A DNA stretch of 64,000 bases from Cyanodermella asteris (Eukaryota; Ascomycota; Lecanoromycetes; Ostropales; Stictidaceae). Position numbers and translations under genes: made by a program. Of this stretch, positions 1 through 11,219 are shown piece by piece; position 1 is the first letter of the stretch; every line of letters starts with the position of its first letter. The notes beneath the pieces were generated by a model, which saw only the letters and a list, made by a program, of their open reading frames with translations, searched no databases and was not told the origin of the DNA. The stretch spans positions 39,306 through 103,305 of the forward strand of contig UYJD01000022.1 of NCBI GenBank assembly GCA_900618795.1, written 5' to 3'.

Positions 1-2567
1 CTAGTAATGGTTTGTTGCTCGGATGTGCTGATCCAAGACGTGCGAGGCAATGAACGTCTTCATGTCCTTGCCTTGGACATAGTAGTCATGAAGGATCCGG
101 TTTCGGGAATCAGTCGGTTGATGGAAAGGAAGAAGCAGACGCCGCCACGGACACAACCGGCGGAGATCGTCTCGTAATCCATCCTTTCGTGTTTCACCAT
201 TGACTCGTCTTGTCAAGCTGTCATTGTGGGGAACGACATTTAGGCACATCTCAGTGATTGTAGCATGCATCGTCACCAAGTTGCCACGCTGTTGCAGGGC
301 AAAAGCCTAGCTGGATGAGCTTTCCCGGAGTTCCGGGACGATAGCAGTGGGAGAACAACAGTGTAGCCCAGCACGATGACATTGGGTAGCATTATGCGAG
401 AAGCTGAGACAAATGTCCTGAGCCGCGGACAGGTGTCTACTGTGTAACTGTCCCTGGTCCCTGCGGCTGCCGGTTGATACGTAGATACCTACTTAACCGG
501 CCGACCGACGTTGCAATTGACGTCGCCCGCTCGATTTGTAATTCATGCAAGCCGGCTCAGCTCTCGAGGTGGACGAGAAAGCAGCTCAGAGGCTGGACAC
601 TTCAGGAACACGTTTGCATGGCGCGGGAAGGCCACAGTCGGGATTTTGCCACTTTCGGATTTCATTTAGCCACTGATTGACATTCGTGAAGCTCGAGCGA
701 TCTGATCCTTCTCTAATTCGAGCCTGTAGATCAGTGAGTGAGGAACGACGCCATTGCTGATTAGTCGGATAGCTATAATCCTCGTGGCTAGCGTCAAGGC
801 CGCGTTGACCACAAGAGTCGAGAATAGCAGCGTCGAGTGACGAGCCTACCTTCTGTTCTCCCTCGTGGTTCCTGCCAAGCAGCGGTATGCCTGGTCTGCA
901 GTACGGTCTCGCAGCGAGGCGATAATGCGAAACAGAGTTGGTGATGAGTGGCCGCATCTACCTCACTTGGGTTTCTGTTCAGCCACAACATCATCATGGC
1001 AATGTCGGCGTCCGTGTCAGGAAGATAGAATGGGTCATTTCACGAGCTCGGTTTGCAGTTCAGCGCCGTACCAGCCTCACTGCCACGCGAGATGGTCTCT
1101 CGTCTCTCCGTCACGCGATCGCGTGAGAATCTTACGCAGGCGAGAGATGGCGATTCCAACATTGGGGTGGTTGGTGACACGGCACGCGTCTTCAGCCACG
1201 TCAAACTCCCTCTCGCCATGTCTCGTTTCAAAAATCTCACAAAAGCCGCACACCATCAACCGGAGCGCGGCGTATTCGACGTACCTAGACCAGATTCGCG
1301 GTCGGAGACGTTGGCCCCTGGGTCGCGTCTTGTCAACGTCAAAGTCGGCCTAGCTTCTGAAGAGGCTATACGTGCTGTACTGTCCTTCTCAAAGTAGCAC
1401 GGCCCTCAACCGGGCCAAATTACACGGCCACGAAGCCGGTCAGTACCGTTGACGGCCAGGGCTTACGGGCTACGATAGGCGGACGGCTTGGGCCTAGCTG
1501 CCGTCTATCTTCTCTTTCTGGAGCGCCGAACAACAAATCGCCGTCCACAGAAGGGCAAAGGCGAGGTGAAGCTGCAGCATCTTCACTTGGTGTGCCGTAG
1601 CTGTGCCTCCAGCTTTTTCTCCTGACAGCCTACCAGCTTCCCAGATTCCGGGTTGTCTGTCGCCCAGCAGGAGGGAACAGGCTCCTGCGCATTCGCCGTA
1701 GTACATGACATCTTGTGGTTGCATGGGTACGGCGAAAGGCCGTCGAATTGTCCGGTCACACTGAAGCGCGGCTGCGAAGGAAATGCTGACACTCTGCATC
1801 AACCAAGCCGCCTCTTCCACGTGTGCAGCCGTCACTCCCGCATCTGTGTGTACAGGTGCCCAGCGTTTAATTTCTCGGCATGGCTTTGGCGACTGGGGTT
1901 GAGACTCCTTTCACGGATTATCTTCGTGCCCAGCGTGAAACGCCTGGTTGCTGCCAGGATGCGGATATCTCGCCGATCCTGCAACGTCGACGAGGACAGA
2001 AGCAATTGCTCCAATGCACGCTCTGAGGGTGGCCTGGCTGATCGGCCATCGAGTCGCCCTTTCGTACAGTCATCTCCTACCTTGTACTCCTGCATGTATC
2101 CAGAAGCGGGCGGCTCAGGTGCAAGATGCAATGGTTCCAAACAAGCCTCCACGGCCTTTGGCTGGGCCAGCACTTGGTGAGTATATGTGCCGCAATTCCT
2201 ACGATCCCCTTTGGTACAGTCTCGGAGCGCACAGGCTGCCGTCTGCGTCTGGCTGCATGGAGAAGCGGAGGTCTGTGCCATGCAGATGGTGGTTGTGGGC
2301 GCTGGACCTGTGTCTCTCTGTGCGATGCTGAGCTTTCAGCTCGACGTTGCTGCGATAATTGGTGCTCTGTGGGACTTCATGCACATACTTTAGACCCTCC
2401 ATCCAGTACCATTCTTTCGTCGCGCTTGCACCGTTCTTGCTTTCTGAACCACGCGCTCTGGTGCTGTTCCTTTCCTGTGGTCCCGGCTCGCGTGCCACAT
2501 CCCACGCTGGGCCCAAAGCTCAGTCTGCAATACATACATCGGCATCCTCCCATCCCTCATATTCTAC
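1..2567. other. Intergenic, no supported gene
   Basis: Open frames here are short, overlap on both strands and show no recognisable domain or convincing splice pattern. The last 200 bases are pyrimidine-rich on the + strand, as expected for the leader of the gene that follows. Confidence 0.5.
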
Positions 2568-4427
2568 ATGCTGTCCGGCATTCTCATCGCCGTTACTATC
2601 GCCTGTTTGATCACCTCCGTCACCGTCTTCGTCTCGGTCATCATGTGTCTCCACTTTCCCAGGAAGAGAAGGCAGTCCAAACAGGTGGACGAAGAATCTA
2701 CCCTCACCAGCTTTCCCGTCAACGTCAGGAAACTTACCATCGACCACGGCAATGTTGTCACTGCCCCGAACTCTCCAGGAATGGTGTCCGTTGCCAAGTT
2801 TCCCCCGCCTGCAATGGCGCGATATGCGGCTTCTACGAAGCGGGAAAGTGACGGAACTGCCGTACCGTCTCCTATGGCAAAGTTCAGCTTCTTCCCCAAG
2901 GCCGGCATGGACATCTCCGTGCCCAGCTCTCCCCGTTCGGCAATGAGCAGTGTTTCGCCCACTTCAACTCGCCAGGGCGAAACTCACCCTACCACAAGTG
3001 TGCCGATGCCAGAAGCAACATGGCTGGAATCGATATCAGCTCTATCACACCCAGACAATTCAGCTGTGGAAGCCGAGAAGATGTACTTGGAGAGACGTGC
3101 CGCCCTCAACGCCGGCAGAGCTCCGAGCAATTCCAGCATACAGCTACCAAAGCCCGAGGCCGCCGTGACAAGTGACCAAATATCCATTGACGCTCGACGA
3201 AAGGCGTCATTAGGAGCTATCAGCCAAGCGGTATCGGACCAATCCCGAGATTCTTCCGTGTCCTCGCCCCGTATCTCTGGCGAGGTGGATTCGTCCCGAC
3301 GGATTCCACACAAGGCCTCCAAATTGTCGTTGAGATCGAAGAACGTTGGTTCCCCGTTTCTGGACGTCAACATCCCCACCCCGTCAGTCTCCGCGATCAA
3401 CACCCCACGATCGTCAGTCTACACTACAGACTCGAACGAAATTCGTATGGCCAAATCAGACAGACCACGAAAATCTCGACCACCGCCAATCACAACCTCC
3501 ATGCAGCCACCAAGAGTGCCAGAAACTTTCTTGACAAGTCCCACAGACACCATCGCAACCGTACAGGCTACAGCGCCTGAAGATGGTGAAGACACTCTAT
3601 CTAAACTCCAACCACAGCGAGCCGACACTCGGGCAAGCCGTCACACTAGACAAAGCATCTTGTCCTTCACTTCCTCACAGTACTCTCCCACCTTCTCCAT
3701 CAAGCCTGTCGAACAGGTTCAGATCATGCCATCCGCCCGCGCTCAGCAGGTACTGGCGCGAAGTGCAACATCGCCTCAAATTACCCAAAGCGCCCGAAAC
3801 ACACCGCCCTCGACCTCAACACCGAAAGCAATCTTCCCCGCCAACTACGCCATGTCACAACACACAGACCAAAACACCAGCATCGAAAGCAGAGTCGGCC
3901 CCGACACGCCCGAATCGCTCATCTCAGCCGCCCTGGAAGCGTCTGGTTTCATGCGAACGCCCAAACGCGTGCCAGCTTCGTCACTTGACCGCTCAGTGTC
4001 TACACCAAACATCTACAATGTGCCTTTGACGAGCGCTAGCATGTCCTTCCCACCCAATCTACCCGACTACAACTTCTCGCCTGTCCGAGGGAGCGAGGCC
4101 GACCAGGCAAGGCCGCTCCGCAAGGGCAGTGCACCCCAAATTACTGTGCCGCGACCTCTTCCATCGCCTGACCTCAATAGCGCACAGGAACGGACTTCCA
4201 CCACGAGGATGCGGAGGAAGCACAACAACCTCAAGCTAAGCACGCAGTCCGGTGCCATTTTGGTTACAGAATTGCCGGTGAAGGAAGAGGCGACCACGAG
4301 TCCGACCAGTTTGAAAGGTGTCGGCTTGAGAGGCACAGCCACGGTCTCGATCAGTGAGTTGGCTGGCAAGGCACACATGGAGCGCACGCGAAGAAGGGTT
4401 GAGGTTGTGAGGCAACACACGAGTTGA
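2568..4427 (+). CDS. Single-span membrane protein with long disordered tail
   Basis: Unrecognised protein of 619 residues in one exon. Residues 3-27 form one hydrophobic segment, followed at once by a basic stop-transfer patch (PRKRRQSK), so the short N-terminus should face outward or into a lumen and the remaining 590 residues should lie in the cytoplasm. That tail is rich in Ser, Pro and Thr, with many SP, TP and RxxS sites and no globular domain I can see, so it may be a phosphorylated scaffold. The C-terminus turns basic (ERTRRRVEVVR). The start is the first ATG of the frame after a pyrimidine-rich leader, but an upstream exon with an extracellular part cannot be excluded. The coding call rests on the long open frame and its composition; the function is unknown. 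Confidence 0.75.
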   Translation: MLSGILIAVTIACLITSVTVFVSVIMCLHFPRKRRQSKQVDEESTLTSFPVNVRKLTIDHGNVVTAPNSPGMVSVAKFPPPAMARYAASTKRESDGTAVPSPMAKFSFFPKAGMDISVPSSPRSAMSSVSPTSTRQGETHPTTSVPMPEATWLESISALSHPDNSAVEAEKMYLERRAALNAGRAPSNSSIQLPKPEAAVTSDQISIDARRKASLGAISQAVSDQSRDSSVSSPRISGEVDSSRRIPHKASKLSLRSKNVGSPFLDVNIPTPSVSAINTPRSSVYTTDSNEIRMAKSDRPRKSRPPPITTSMQPPRVPETFLTSPTDTIATVQATAPEDGEDTLSKLQPQRADTRASRHTRQSILSFTSSQYSPTFSIKPVEQVQIMPSARAQQVLARSATSPQITQSARNTPPSTSTPKAIFPANYAMSQHTDQNTSIESRVGPDTPESLISAALEASGFMRTPKRVPASSLDRSVSTPNIYNVPLTSASMSFPPNLPDYNFSPVRGSEADQARPLRKGSAPQITVPRPLPSPDLNSAQERTSTTRMRRKHNNLKLSTQSGAILVTELPVKEEATTSPTSLKGVGLRGTATVSISELAGKAHMERTRRRVEVVRQHTS

Positions 4428-6305
4428 GTTGGGGGCTAGAATGTTTGATCGGGTTGGACGTCCGTGGCTACGATTTGAGATGTTGGAGACTGGTTGGCAT
4501 TGTGGCACATGCATACTGGGCTCAAACACGTGGCACTCACGTGTTACGAATGATGGGAAGAATTGAAGTTGGCTGGCCTACTTACGAGCGGGGAAGCGAA
4601 CACGGAAGCGAAATGTCGTTCATCGTTTGAATTTTTTTTGTGTTATGCGTCACAACTGCGCTGCAGACGTTACTATGATACCCACAGCTGTTTTCCTATT
4701 GCTTTTCATGAACAGTATTAAACAAGAATCGAGAGTTTCTGAAAGACTACCCTATCCACCAATCCAGACTTACCTTGATCCTTTCGCACGCCGAGCATTC
4801 CTTCAAGCCTCCTTCGATCCTCAAACAAGCCTACGAACTCTGTTCGATCTCGGATCTCGATCTTCGAGTTGTAAACCGTGAAACCGCGAAGATTCTCGAT
4901 TCTCGATTCTCGATCATCGTCATTTCGCCTTCGAGCCTCGCTTTCTCGCAGCGACGCAATGCTACTCTCCAAAGTTCGCAGCCGCATCCCATCGGGACCC
5001 ATCCAGCCCTAATTCCGGAGCTTCAATAACTGATGAGACTCTGGCCCCCTCACCGTTCGGCTACGACCTCAACTCCCGTTCCCGCGGACACAACGTCGCA
5101 CGACAAACCGCGTCCACGGCGACCTTCCCCCACCGTCCCAGTATGTAGAATAGCGGTCTAGCACGCTAGCACTCGAACAGAGAAGCGGTCCCCGTCCCCA
5201 AGGCACAACTGTTGGCTTGTCGAACGGGCCGTCACTGAGGATTTACTCGGGGGAGGCCTGAAACACGGGTCCGGTAACCGTGCCACGAGCTAGCGACGGC
5301 ATGCTGTCACCTTGCCTTGTTTGTCCAGAATGTCATCTGCCAGTCGAGGCTTCGACTCACCGTGGCGTCGAGTTCCACAGGTTAAGCTCTAGCTACTAGT
5401 TTCGTAGCAAGCGTGGCCAGAAGGTCCTAGCTTGGGTTTCTTCACGCCGGAGTGGCGCGTTTGGTGGTACAGTGGCTGGGGCTTGCCGTATGAAGCTTGG
5501 CGGGACTTACGCGGCAGGCTGCAAGGGCCTGAGGTTGGAATTATGTTATTGATATCATAACAACGGGAGCTCTATTGTGCTTCTGACGTTGTAGAGACCT
5601 GCGGCTCTACGGAGAGCGACACGGGCCATCCGCGTTAGGTGTATCGTTTGGGTATAGACTCGGATTGTTACGGAATATTCCGATTACGGTTTTCACGCTG
5701 AATCGACAATCTTGTTGCGCCGCAATGCAGGGGCTTTGAAGCTCTTGAAGTTTTCAAGATGTTTGGAAGCAGACGCGTTGACGGAAATGTGGACCGAGGT
5801 TGCTCTGAGATGATACTCTCCTTGCGCCGCAGACGACATTGCTTGATGCCCTTCTGCGTAAGCGATACATTAAGTAGAGCAAAGCAGGCGTGAGGATTAC
5901 GGTAACTGGAGTCCGGATGTTGCTATCCGGGCTCAAGATCTGGACCGTTCGTTTAGACGAATCAGCGGTAATCGCTATTCATGCTAAAGGTTAATTACTG
6001 GCAAGACCAGAGGGCATCTTGATAACCATGTAACCAGCGCTACGAGGCGGCAATATTGTTCTTGGAAACAAAATTCGGACATTCAGCTCTCACGGACGAC
6101 CGACTTGAGCCTGTCAAAACTATCTCTCGCATATAAACTTGATGGAACATGCGGCGGTACTAGATTTCTCTGCATGCTCGATTTACTTTGGCGTCGATAT
6201 TCGAGACGATGATCTGGTCAAAGCACCATGACATGGTTATGGTAACGTTGCGATATCAGATATTTATTTATCTCTTACGACAGTATTGGATCATCCAATA
6301 AGACT
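4428..6305. other. Intergenic, no supported gene
   Basis: Between the membrane-protein gene and the tRNA I find no open frame with coding character and no RNA gene. A small tandem repeat lies at 4891-4911. Confidence 0.5.
4891..4911. repeat. Microsatellite (GATTCTC)x3
   Basis: Three perfect tandem copies of the 7-mer GATTCTC, flanked by partial GATCTCG-type copies from about 4848, suggesting a slightly longer degenerate tract. Confidence 0.9.
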
Positions 6306-6392
6306 TCCGATATGGTGTAGTGGCTAGCATCGCTCGCTCTCAATGCAGAGCAATGGTCCGAGCAGACCCGGGTTCAATTCCCGGTATCGGAA
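6306..6392 (+). tRNA. tRNA-Glu (anticodon CTC) with 15-base intron
   Basis: The 7-base acceptor stem TCCGATA (6306-6312) pairs perfectly with TATCGGA (6385-6391). The T arm is CCGGG-TTCAATT-CCCGG (6368-6384). The anticodon stem GCTCG (6332-6336) pairs with CGAGC (6359-6363). Loop bases C6337-A6342 carry anticodon CTC at 6339-6341, and an intron at 6343-6357 sits one base 3' of the anticodon, the standard nuclear position. The intron contains GAG (6348-6350), complementary to the anticodon, as expected for the pre-tRNA anticodon-intron helix. T runs at 6399-6409 are a likely Pol III terminator. The body closely resembles fungal tRNA-Glu. Confidence 0.93.
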
Positions 6393-7734
6393 ATATACTT
6401 TTGGTTTTTGGCACCACGGTGTATACGCAGGCGACCTGCGACAGATTATGACCGAATACCAAGTCTTTTGCATTCTACTATTCTACTATAGCTGTGACCT
6501 GACAGACAGGATGGCAGCTAAGACCTTGGAGACGTAGCAGAAGGGTGGAGCCAGGAAGGGCAACGCTTCTAAGGCTTGAGCTTTTGGAGATGGTACAAAG
6601 CCATACAGATGGTTACAATCAAGGCTTTCGACGCCACAGCTTTGGGGCTCTCTGGTTGGAAGCGAGCAGCCGCTGCGAGCCTTGACGGATCTTCGACTGG
6701 ATTTTTAGAGTTTGTGTTAGTCGATGCAGACGTTGGGTTCACTAGACGGGCTCATATGTGGCTTTCAAGCCGAGACTAAGTTTAGTTGCCTTGTTCGATC
6801 GATGTATTGCTCTTAATGCATGGATCTGTACTTGTAACTTCGCCTCCAGTGGCTGCATACCATAGCTCGAGCTCTGAAAACTAAATATGGAATACTTCAG
6901 ACAGTGAGCAGGGCTGGAATCCTTGACCTGTCGAAGCTCACTCGAGGCAACAACTTCGGTCTTAGAGCGCCGCGCATACCTTCCTTTGAACATGGTTAGG
7001 CTTCGACGTTCCCGGATTGACTTTGGAGTATGCGACCGAGCTTTTGATAACCATTGTTGTTGTAGAAACATCCTTACTTCGAAACAGTTCACCCGCGATT
7101 CGCAGGCACTGAATTGACTTCATTTCCATGGGCAGATGGCTCCAAGCGTGAGATCAGTTTCTGCAGACCCATGCAGCGAATCTTGTCTAAACCATTATGA
7201 AAGCGTTCATGCTGTCAAACTCCCTCGCCCAAGCTCGAATGTGCAGGCGCAAGAAGACTTTTTGCACAAGTACTGATACAACAAGGTCTCATTGAGCGCT
7301 TGTCGTAGACGAGCCACCAAAGGGCGTCGCTTTTTTCTGCCTGAGACATGCCGGGTCCAGCGTGGCACCAGCAGGCCCCAGCGGCAAGATTAGTTGACTT
7401 ATCCGGAAAGGTTGCCTATATTGCTGGCGAAGCTCACCGTCCAGCCCCACTAAACAGCTAACCTTGCAGCCCCACTGCGGAGTGGCCCAAGCTCCTCTAC
7501 AGCGCTGCGCTTGTCGTTGTCTCCCAGCCTCCTCAAAATCCACATCACCAGCCATCGACTCGATGCTATTCTTACAACCATGCGTATGCACCCCGCCGGT
7601 AAGTACTGCTCGCCGTCCTCTCCGAGTATTACAGACTTGTCCAACAAGCATAAGGCGCATTCCTTTTGCGAGTCGCCTCATTCCAATCCTCTCCTCTCCA
7701 ACTCTCCTTGGCCCTCCCCTCTCAAGTCCTCACC
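6393..7734. other. Intergenic, no supported gene
   Basis: Only short overlapping open frames on both strands. The last 150 bases are C/T-rich (CTCCTCTCC-type tracts), typical of a fungal core promoter and leader, and belong to the secreted-protein gene that follows. Confidence 0.5.
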
Positions 7735-8739
7735 ATGCTGCTCTCCTCTCTCCCTCTCTTTGTTGTCGCTATCTATGTGCAATCATCTCTCGCCCTTCCT
7801 GTCCAAGATCATGACACATCTGTTCCCCTGCAGCGACGAGCAACTTACTCGGTCGTCAACGTTGACGGGGGCTCGACGTCTGAACCAGAGCCAACAACCG
7901 CAACCTTGACTCTCGCCACGACGGTCACAGACAGCATCCCTATAACGATTACTCAATTCTCAGAGACGACATTGACGGATATACGGGAGAAGACGGTGTC
8001 TGTAACCGCAACATATTTGGTGGTCAATCCCAGCCCAGAACCCTCGAGCGCGACGCCAGCACCCGAATCCCAGACCATTTCGCCCTCGACAGCAGAAATA
8101 TCTGCGCCTTCCGCAACAATTTCAGTACCGCAAATGAGTACTGCAACAGAAGCGACAACACCCTCGGCGCCCGTTGCGTCATCGTCAGCACCCAGTCCTG
8201 GTGCTGCCAGCTCTTCGACTTTAACCGCTGTCGCCCCATCTTCTTCCGTCGCCGTGCCTAGCGCTCAGTCGACAGCAAGTGTGGTGACATCGGCTCCGTT
8301 TTCAGCTTCAAGCTCTCTCAGCATATTCACGGGTGCCCAGAGCACACTTACAGCCTCAATCACAGCTTCGTCGAGTTATACGGACACCGCTATTCCGAAT
8401 GCGCCTAGCAACACTTGCAGCTCATCTGTCGTCATAGCTTCGAGTTCAGCCAGCTTGAGCGTGGCATCACACTCGATCATTGCTCCAACGACCAATAGCC
8501 ATGCTTCTGTCGTTGCGGCCAGCACAAGTCTGATCGCATACTCGACTCTCGGAGCATTGTCCACAGCAACCAGTGCGTCGGCAGTTTCAGTGCCGACACA
8601 CGCTTCCACCACCCTGGCGTCCATGATAGTCCCTAGCTCGAGCTCACGTACATACGATAATGGACAGTGGCATACCACATATGCACCCTGGAACGCTACA
8701 GCCACGCACGTGCCCCAGCAAGCACCCCTTCGGATATGA
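7735..8739 (+). CDS. Secreted mucin-like Ser/Thr-rich protein
   Basis: Predicted 334-residue extracellular or wall protein. The N-terminus MLLSSLPLFVVAIYVQ... is a typical signal peptide ending near ALP, followed by QRR at about 31-33, a possible Kex2-type processing site. Nearly all the rest is Ser, Thr, Ala, Val and Pro, the composition of an O-glycosylated stalk. The only distinct segment is the C-terminus, with YDNGQWHTTYAPW and one N-glycosylation site (NAT). There is no hydrophobic GPI-attachment tail, so it is probably released or held in the wall matrix. The start was chosen at 7735 (context CACCATG) because it puts the signal peptide at the N-terminus; the same frame is open 69 bases further upstream from an ATG whose peptide is not signal-like. 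Family not recognised. Confidence 0.75.
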   Translation: MLLSSLPLFVVAIYVQSSLALPVQDHDTSVPLQRRATYSVVNVDGGSTSEPEPTTATLTLATTVTDSIPITITQFSETTLTDIREKTVSVTATYLVVNPSPEPSSATPAPESQTISPSTAEISAPSATISVPQMSTATEATTPSAPVASSSAPSPGAASSSTLTAVAPSSSVAVPSAQSTASVVTSAPFSASSSLSIFTGAQSTLTASITASSSYTDTAIPNAPSNTCSSSVVIASSSASLSVASHSIIAPTTNSHASVVAASTSLIAYSTLGALSTATSASAVSVPTHASTTLASMIVPSSSSRTYDNGQWHTTYAPWNATATHVPQQAPLRI

Positions 8740-9205
8740 CGGAACGCCGCAGATCGGCAAAGAAATGTACCATACAAATAGAATAATGAGCTCGCAGCAC
8801 AAATTACGGCAATAGTTGCATAATATATGGCAAATAGAAAACTCATTAGCGTTTGGAGGAAAGGGATTGCATGAAGCTGGGAAAATCCTCTCGAATATGG
8901 CGTCAGGGATTTGTCTGCTGGCTGCTAATGTTTCCGGCAAATGCAGTCTTCCGTAACGCAACTATATTGCGAGTCTATACTACAAAGCAAACATGTATTT
9001 TCACGGAATCACACAACTAATAGAGCACCTGACAGGCATGAAACAGTCGTCAAGCGACGTGCCAGGTTCATGTTCATGTTCATGTTCAAGTACATTCACA
9101 TCGCATCTCGACGATGCACCACAATCTAGCCGTTGGATTCATACAGACTGGATCAAATGTGCTGGAATTCGTTCTTTGGACTACTTATACAGGTATTGTA
9201 ATCAA
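8740..9205. other. Intergenic with (TTCATG)x3 at 9067-9084
   Basis: This gap lies downstream of both flanking genes, which converge here, so it holds their 3' regions. The only structure is three perfect TTCATG copies followed by a degenerate fourth. Confidence 0.6.
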
Positions 9206-10507
9206 CTATGCGGGCACCTTTCGCTGTGGCTTTGCCGACGCCTTGCCTCTGGTGACAGCCGCGACTGCTTTGCTGGGAACCATGCTTGCCACCTTCCTTG
9301 CAAAGCTCTTCTCGTCAGTCGTAAGAAAGGTCTCGTTGCGAGCTATCTGCCTCCACACAGTCCTCAGAGTTTCGCTGGCGTTCTTGCCAGCACCATCTCC
9401 TGGCGCAGTGTATTTGCCAGCCAACCAAGCCCCTTGAACCGCAGCTCGGTCTGCCTCTGGCACCGTCTTCAGCTCAATGTCATCAAACGAACCAAGGTGG
9501 TGTGAAACTTGCTTAGGCAGCTGCTCGTCGGGCTTCCGGTTCTCGATGTCATTGGTCAAGTCTCCCAACCTCATGGCCTTGATCTGATCTTGCACTGCTC
9601 TTGCTTCCTCCTCAGTGTGGAAGTAAACGGTCTGACCATGCAGCAATTGCTGCGCCTTTTCTGACGGGAAAGTATGGTTGGTCGGGTTCGTCCTGGAAGC
9701 CATTCTGTTCAGATATCTGTGCACCAACCCGGCCGAGTCGCGACTGGCTGAGATCGTAGACACCTCATGACCAGTAAGAGAAGCCTCAGTCACTTCTGGG
9801 GTATGCTCTCGCCCAAGAGTCTCCTTTTCGGCCCGCTGCGCAAGGTACTCAATGGCCTCATCAGACATTGCGAGTGATGATGGCACAGGTAGCCCGTTCT
9901 TAAAGTCAGCAAAGGTATATGCGGGCTCTTTTAATTTGATTGATGTGTCGGCCCCGAACCGCGTTTTCCTTCGAGCAGCAGCAGGCCTCTTCTTTGCCCG
10001 TGGCGACATCGTATTGCGTCCTCCATCCGAAGCTCGAGCACTCCTCGTGCGTCCGATGCCTTGTATGTCTCCGTGTTCTTTGAGCGGGCGAGATCCTCGT
10101 GGAGAAACACCCGGTGCAGGCGGTGGACGTCGAACGGCGATCCGCTGCACTTGGCCAGACGGAGCACGGAGGTTGCGAGCATCAGCAATGTTGCCGCCTG
10201 TCCCAGCTGGTCTTGTCGATGTATATGTCTGTTTCCCGCCCTCGGATCCGGTCGTGAAGCGAATGAGAGGTCGCGAGCGAGGAGAAGCTTCCGAGGCCGG
10301 TTGAGCTCCTTTGACAGCATTGAAGCTTGCTTGAATCTCTAACGTCCCGACCGCAGGCGACTTGCTATCACTTGGGGTACTGGAGCTGGACTCACCACAC
10401 AGTGAGCCCGAAGAGTGAATGGATCGAGCTCGGTGGACGAGGGACGAGCTTCGAAACGCCAGCGCACGAGCTTCGCGGATGCAGTGGCATTGTAGGGCAG
10501 CCATCAT
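9206..10507 (-). CDS. Predicted mitochondrial protein, family unassigned
   Basis: Single-exon frame of 433 residues from the ATG at 10507. The frame extends upstream, but that extension has no targeting signal. From this ATG the first 35 residues are rich in Arg, Ser and Ala and lack acidic residues (for example RARSIHSSGSL), a good mitochondrial presequence. Residues up to about 200 are disordered and basic. The C-terminal half is folded-looking, with helices such as EKAQQLLHGQTVYFHTEEEA and a final segment with LRTVWRQIARNETFLTTDE. The length, presequence and basic linker would suit a fungal mitoribosomal subunit, but that is only a guess from style. A structure-based homology search would decide. 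Confidence 0.65.
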   Translation of the reverse strand: MMAALQCHCIREARALAFRSSSLVHRARSIHSSGSLCGESSSSTPSDSKSPAVGTLEIQASFNAVKGAQPASEASPRSRPLIRFTTGSEGGKQTYTSTRPAGTGGNIADARNLRAPSGQVQRIAVRRPPPAPGVSPRGSRPLKEHGDIQGIGRTRSARASDGGRNTMSPRAKKRPAAARRKTRFGADTSIKLKEPAYTFADFKNGLPVPSSLAMSDEAIEYLAQRAEKETLGREHTPEVTEASLTGHEVSTISASRDSAGLVHRYLNRMASRTNPTNHTFPSEKAQQLLHGQTVYFHTEEEARAVQDQIKAMRLGDLTNDIENRKPDEQLPKQVSHHLGSFDDIELKTVPEADRAAVQGAWLAGKYTAPGDGAGKNASETLRTVWRQIARNETFLTTDEKSFARKVASMVPSKAVAAVTRGKASAKPQRKVPA

Positions 10508-11051
10508 GCCTAGACAAGATGAAGCTTGAAGCGTCAAGAGTACGAACGGCCTTGGCCTGCAATCAAACAGCAATGGCTGCTCAACTGGACGATGAGGTGC
10601 ATCAACACATCTTGTTTTTGAATGTGCTTCGACTATCAAAGCACGGCCCCCTCGGAGTGACACCTTTTCCCGGTCCGGGAATTCTAAACACACTCCAGGC
10701 CTCGCTCGACCAGTAAGGAATTGAGCCACATCCGCTTGAAGCTCGAAAGAAGATGCGAGGCTAGATTGATGCATCGGTCGCTTTCAGACATCCTTGGAAC
10801 TGGACCATGTCTATGGTCTTTCTGGGATACGATTGGTACATTCCATGATTTTGAAGCATTCAGATAGTTTGCGTTGCTTCATTGAATACATTGAAGGCTT
10901 TAGAACCTGAAACCATCACCATCGTTGTAAGCCATACAGAGGCGATAGACCAGCAAAGATCGCTAACAGCATATGCTGGAGCTCACAACCCATGCTGATG
11001 TCTTGCGAGCAAGGTGGATGGAAAGAAGTCTCTAACGACATACTTTCTTCT
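10508..11051. other. Upstream region of the mitochondrial-protein gene
   Basis: Leader and promoter of the minus-strand gene at 9206-10507. No other gene seen. Confidence 0.5.
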
Positions 11052-11219
11052 CCAACTACTTACCTAAGCATGTAGCTAAGTACTTAATGAGGTCTTTGGC
11101 TGAATAATATAATAGACATTGAGCTAGATCCCTGTCAGAGCACTGAGCTAGGTACTTAGATGAGCACTTGGTCGGGTACTTAGTTGGGAACATACCTAGG
11201 CAGTCAATCGGGCACATGG
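11052..11219. repeat. Diverged 12-bp tandem repeat, locus A (14 units)
   Basis: Fourteen consecutive 12-base units without an indel. Examples are CTAAGTACTTAA (11076), CTAGGTACTTAG (11148), ATGAGCACTTGG (11160) and TCGGGTACTTAG (11172). The rough consensus is YTRGGTACTTRG, close to a palindrome around GTAC. The same unit type occurs at 25092-25295 and 48977-49126. Confidence 0.8.

Noticed and set aside
4428-6305. Possible transposon remnant next to the tRNA gene
   Set aside because: tRNA flanks often hold insertions, but I saw no terminal repeats or transposase or polymerase text.
9067-9084. (TTCATG)x3 as a regulatory array
   Set aside because: Too short and isolated; an ordinary microsatellite.
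11052-11219. Four-residue repeat protein (SKYLAQCS-type) on the minus strand
   Set aside because: The periodic peptide is the consequence of a 12-base DNA repeat; similar nonsense peptides appear at the other two loci in other frames.
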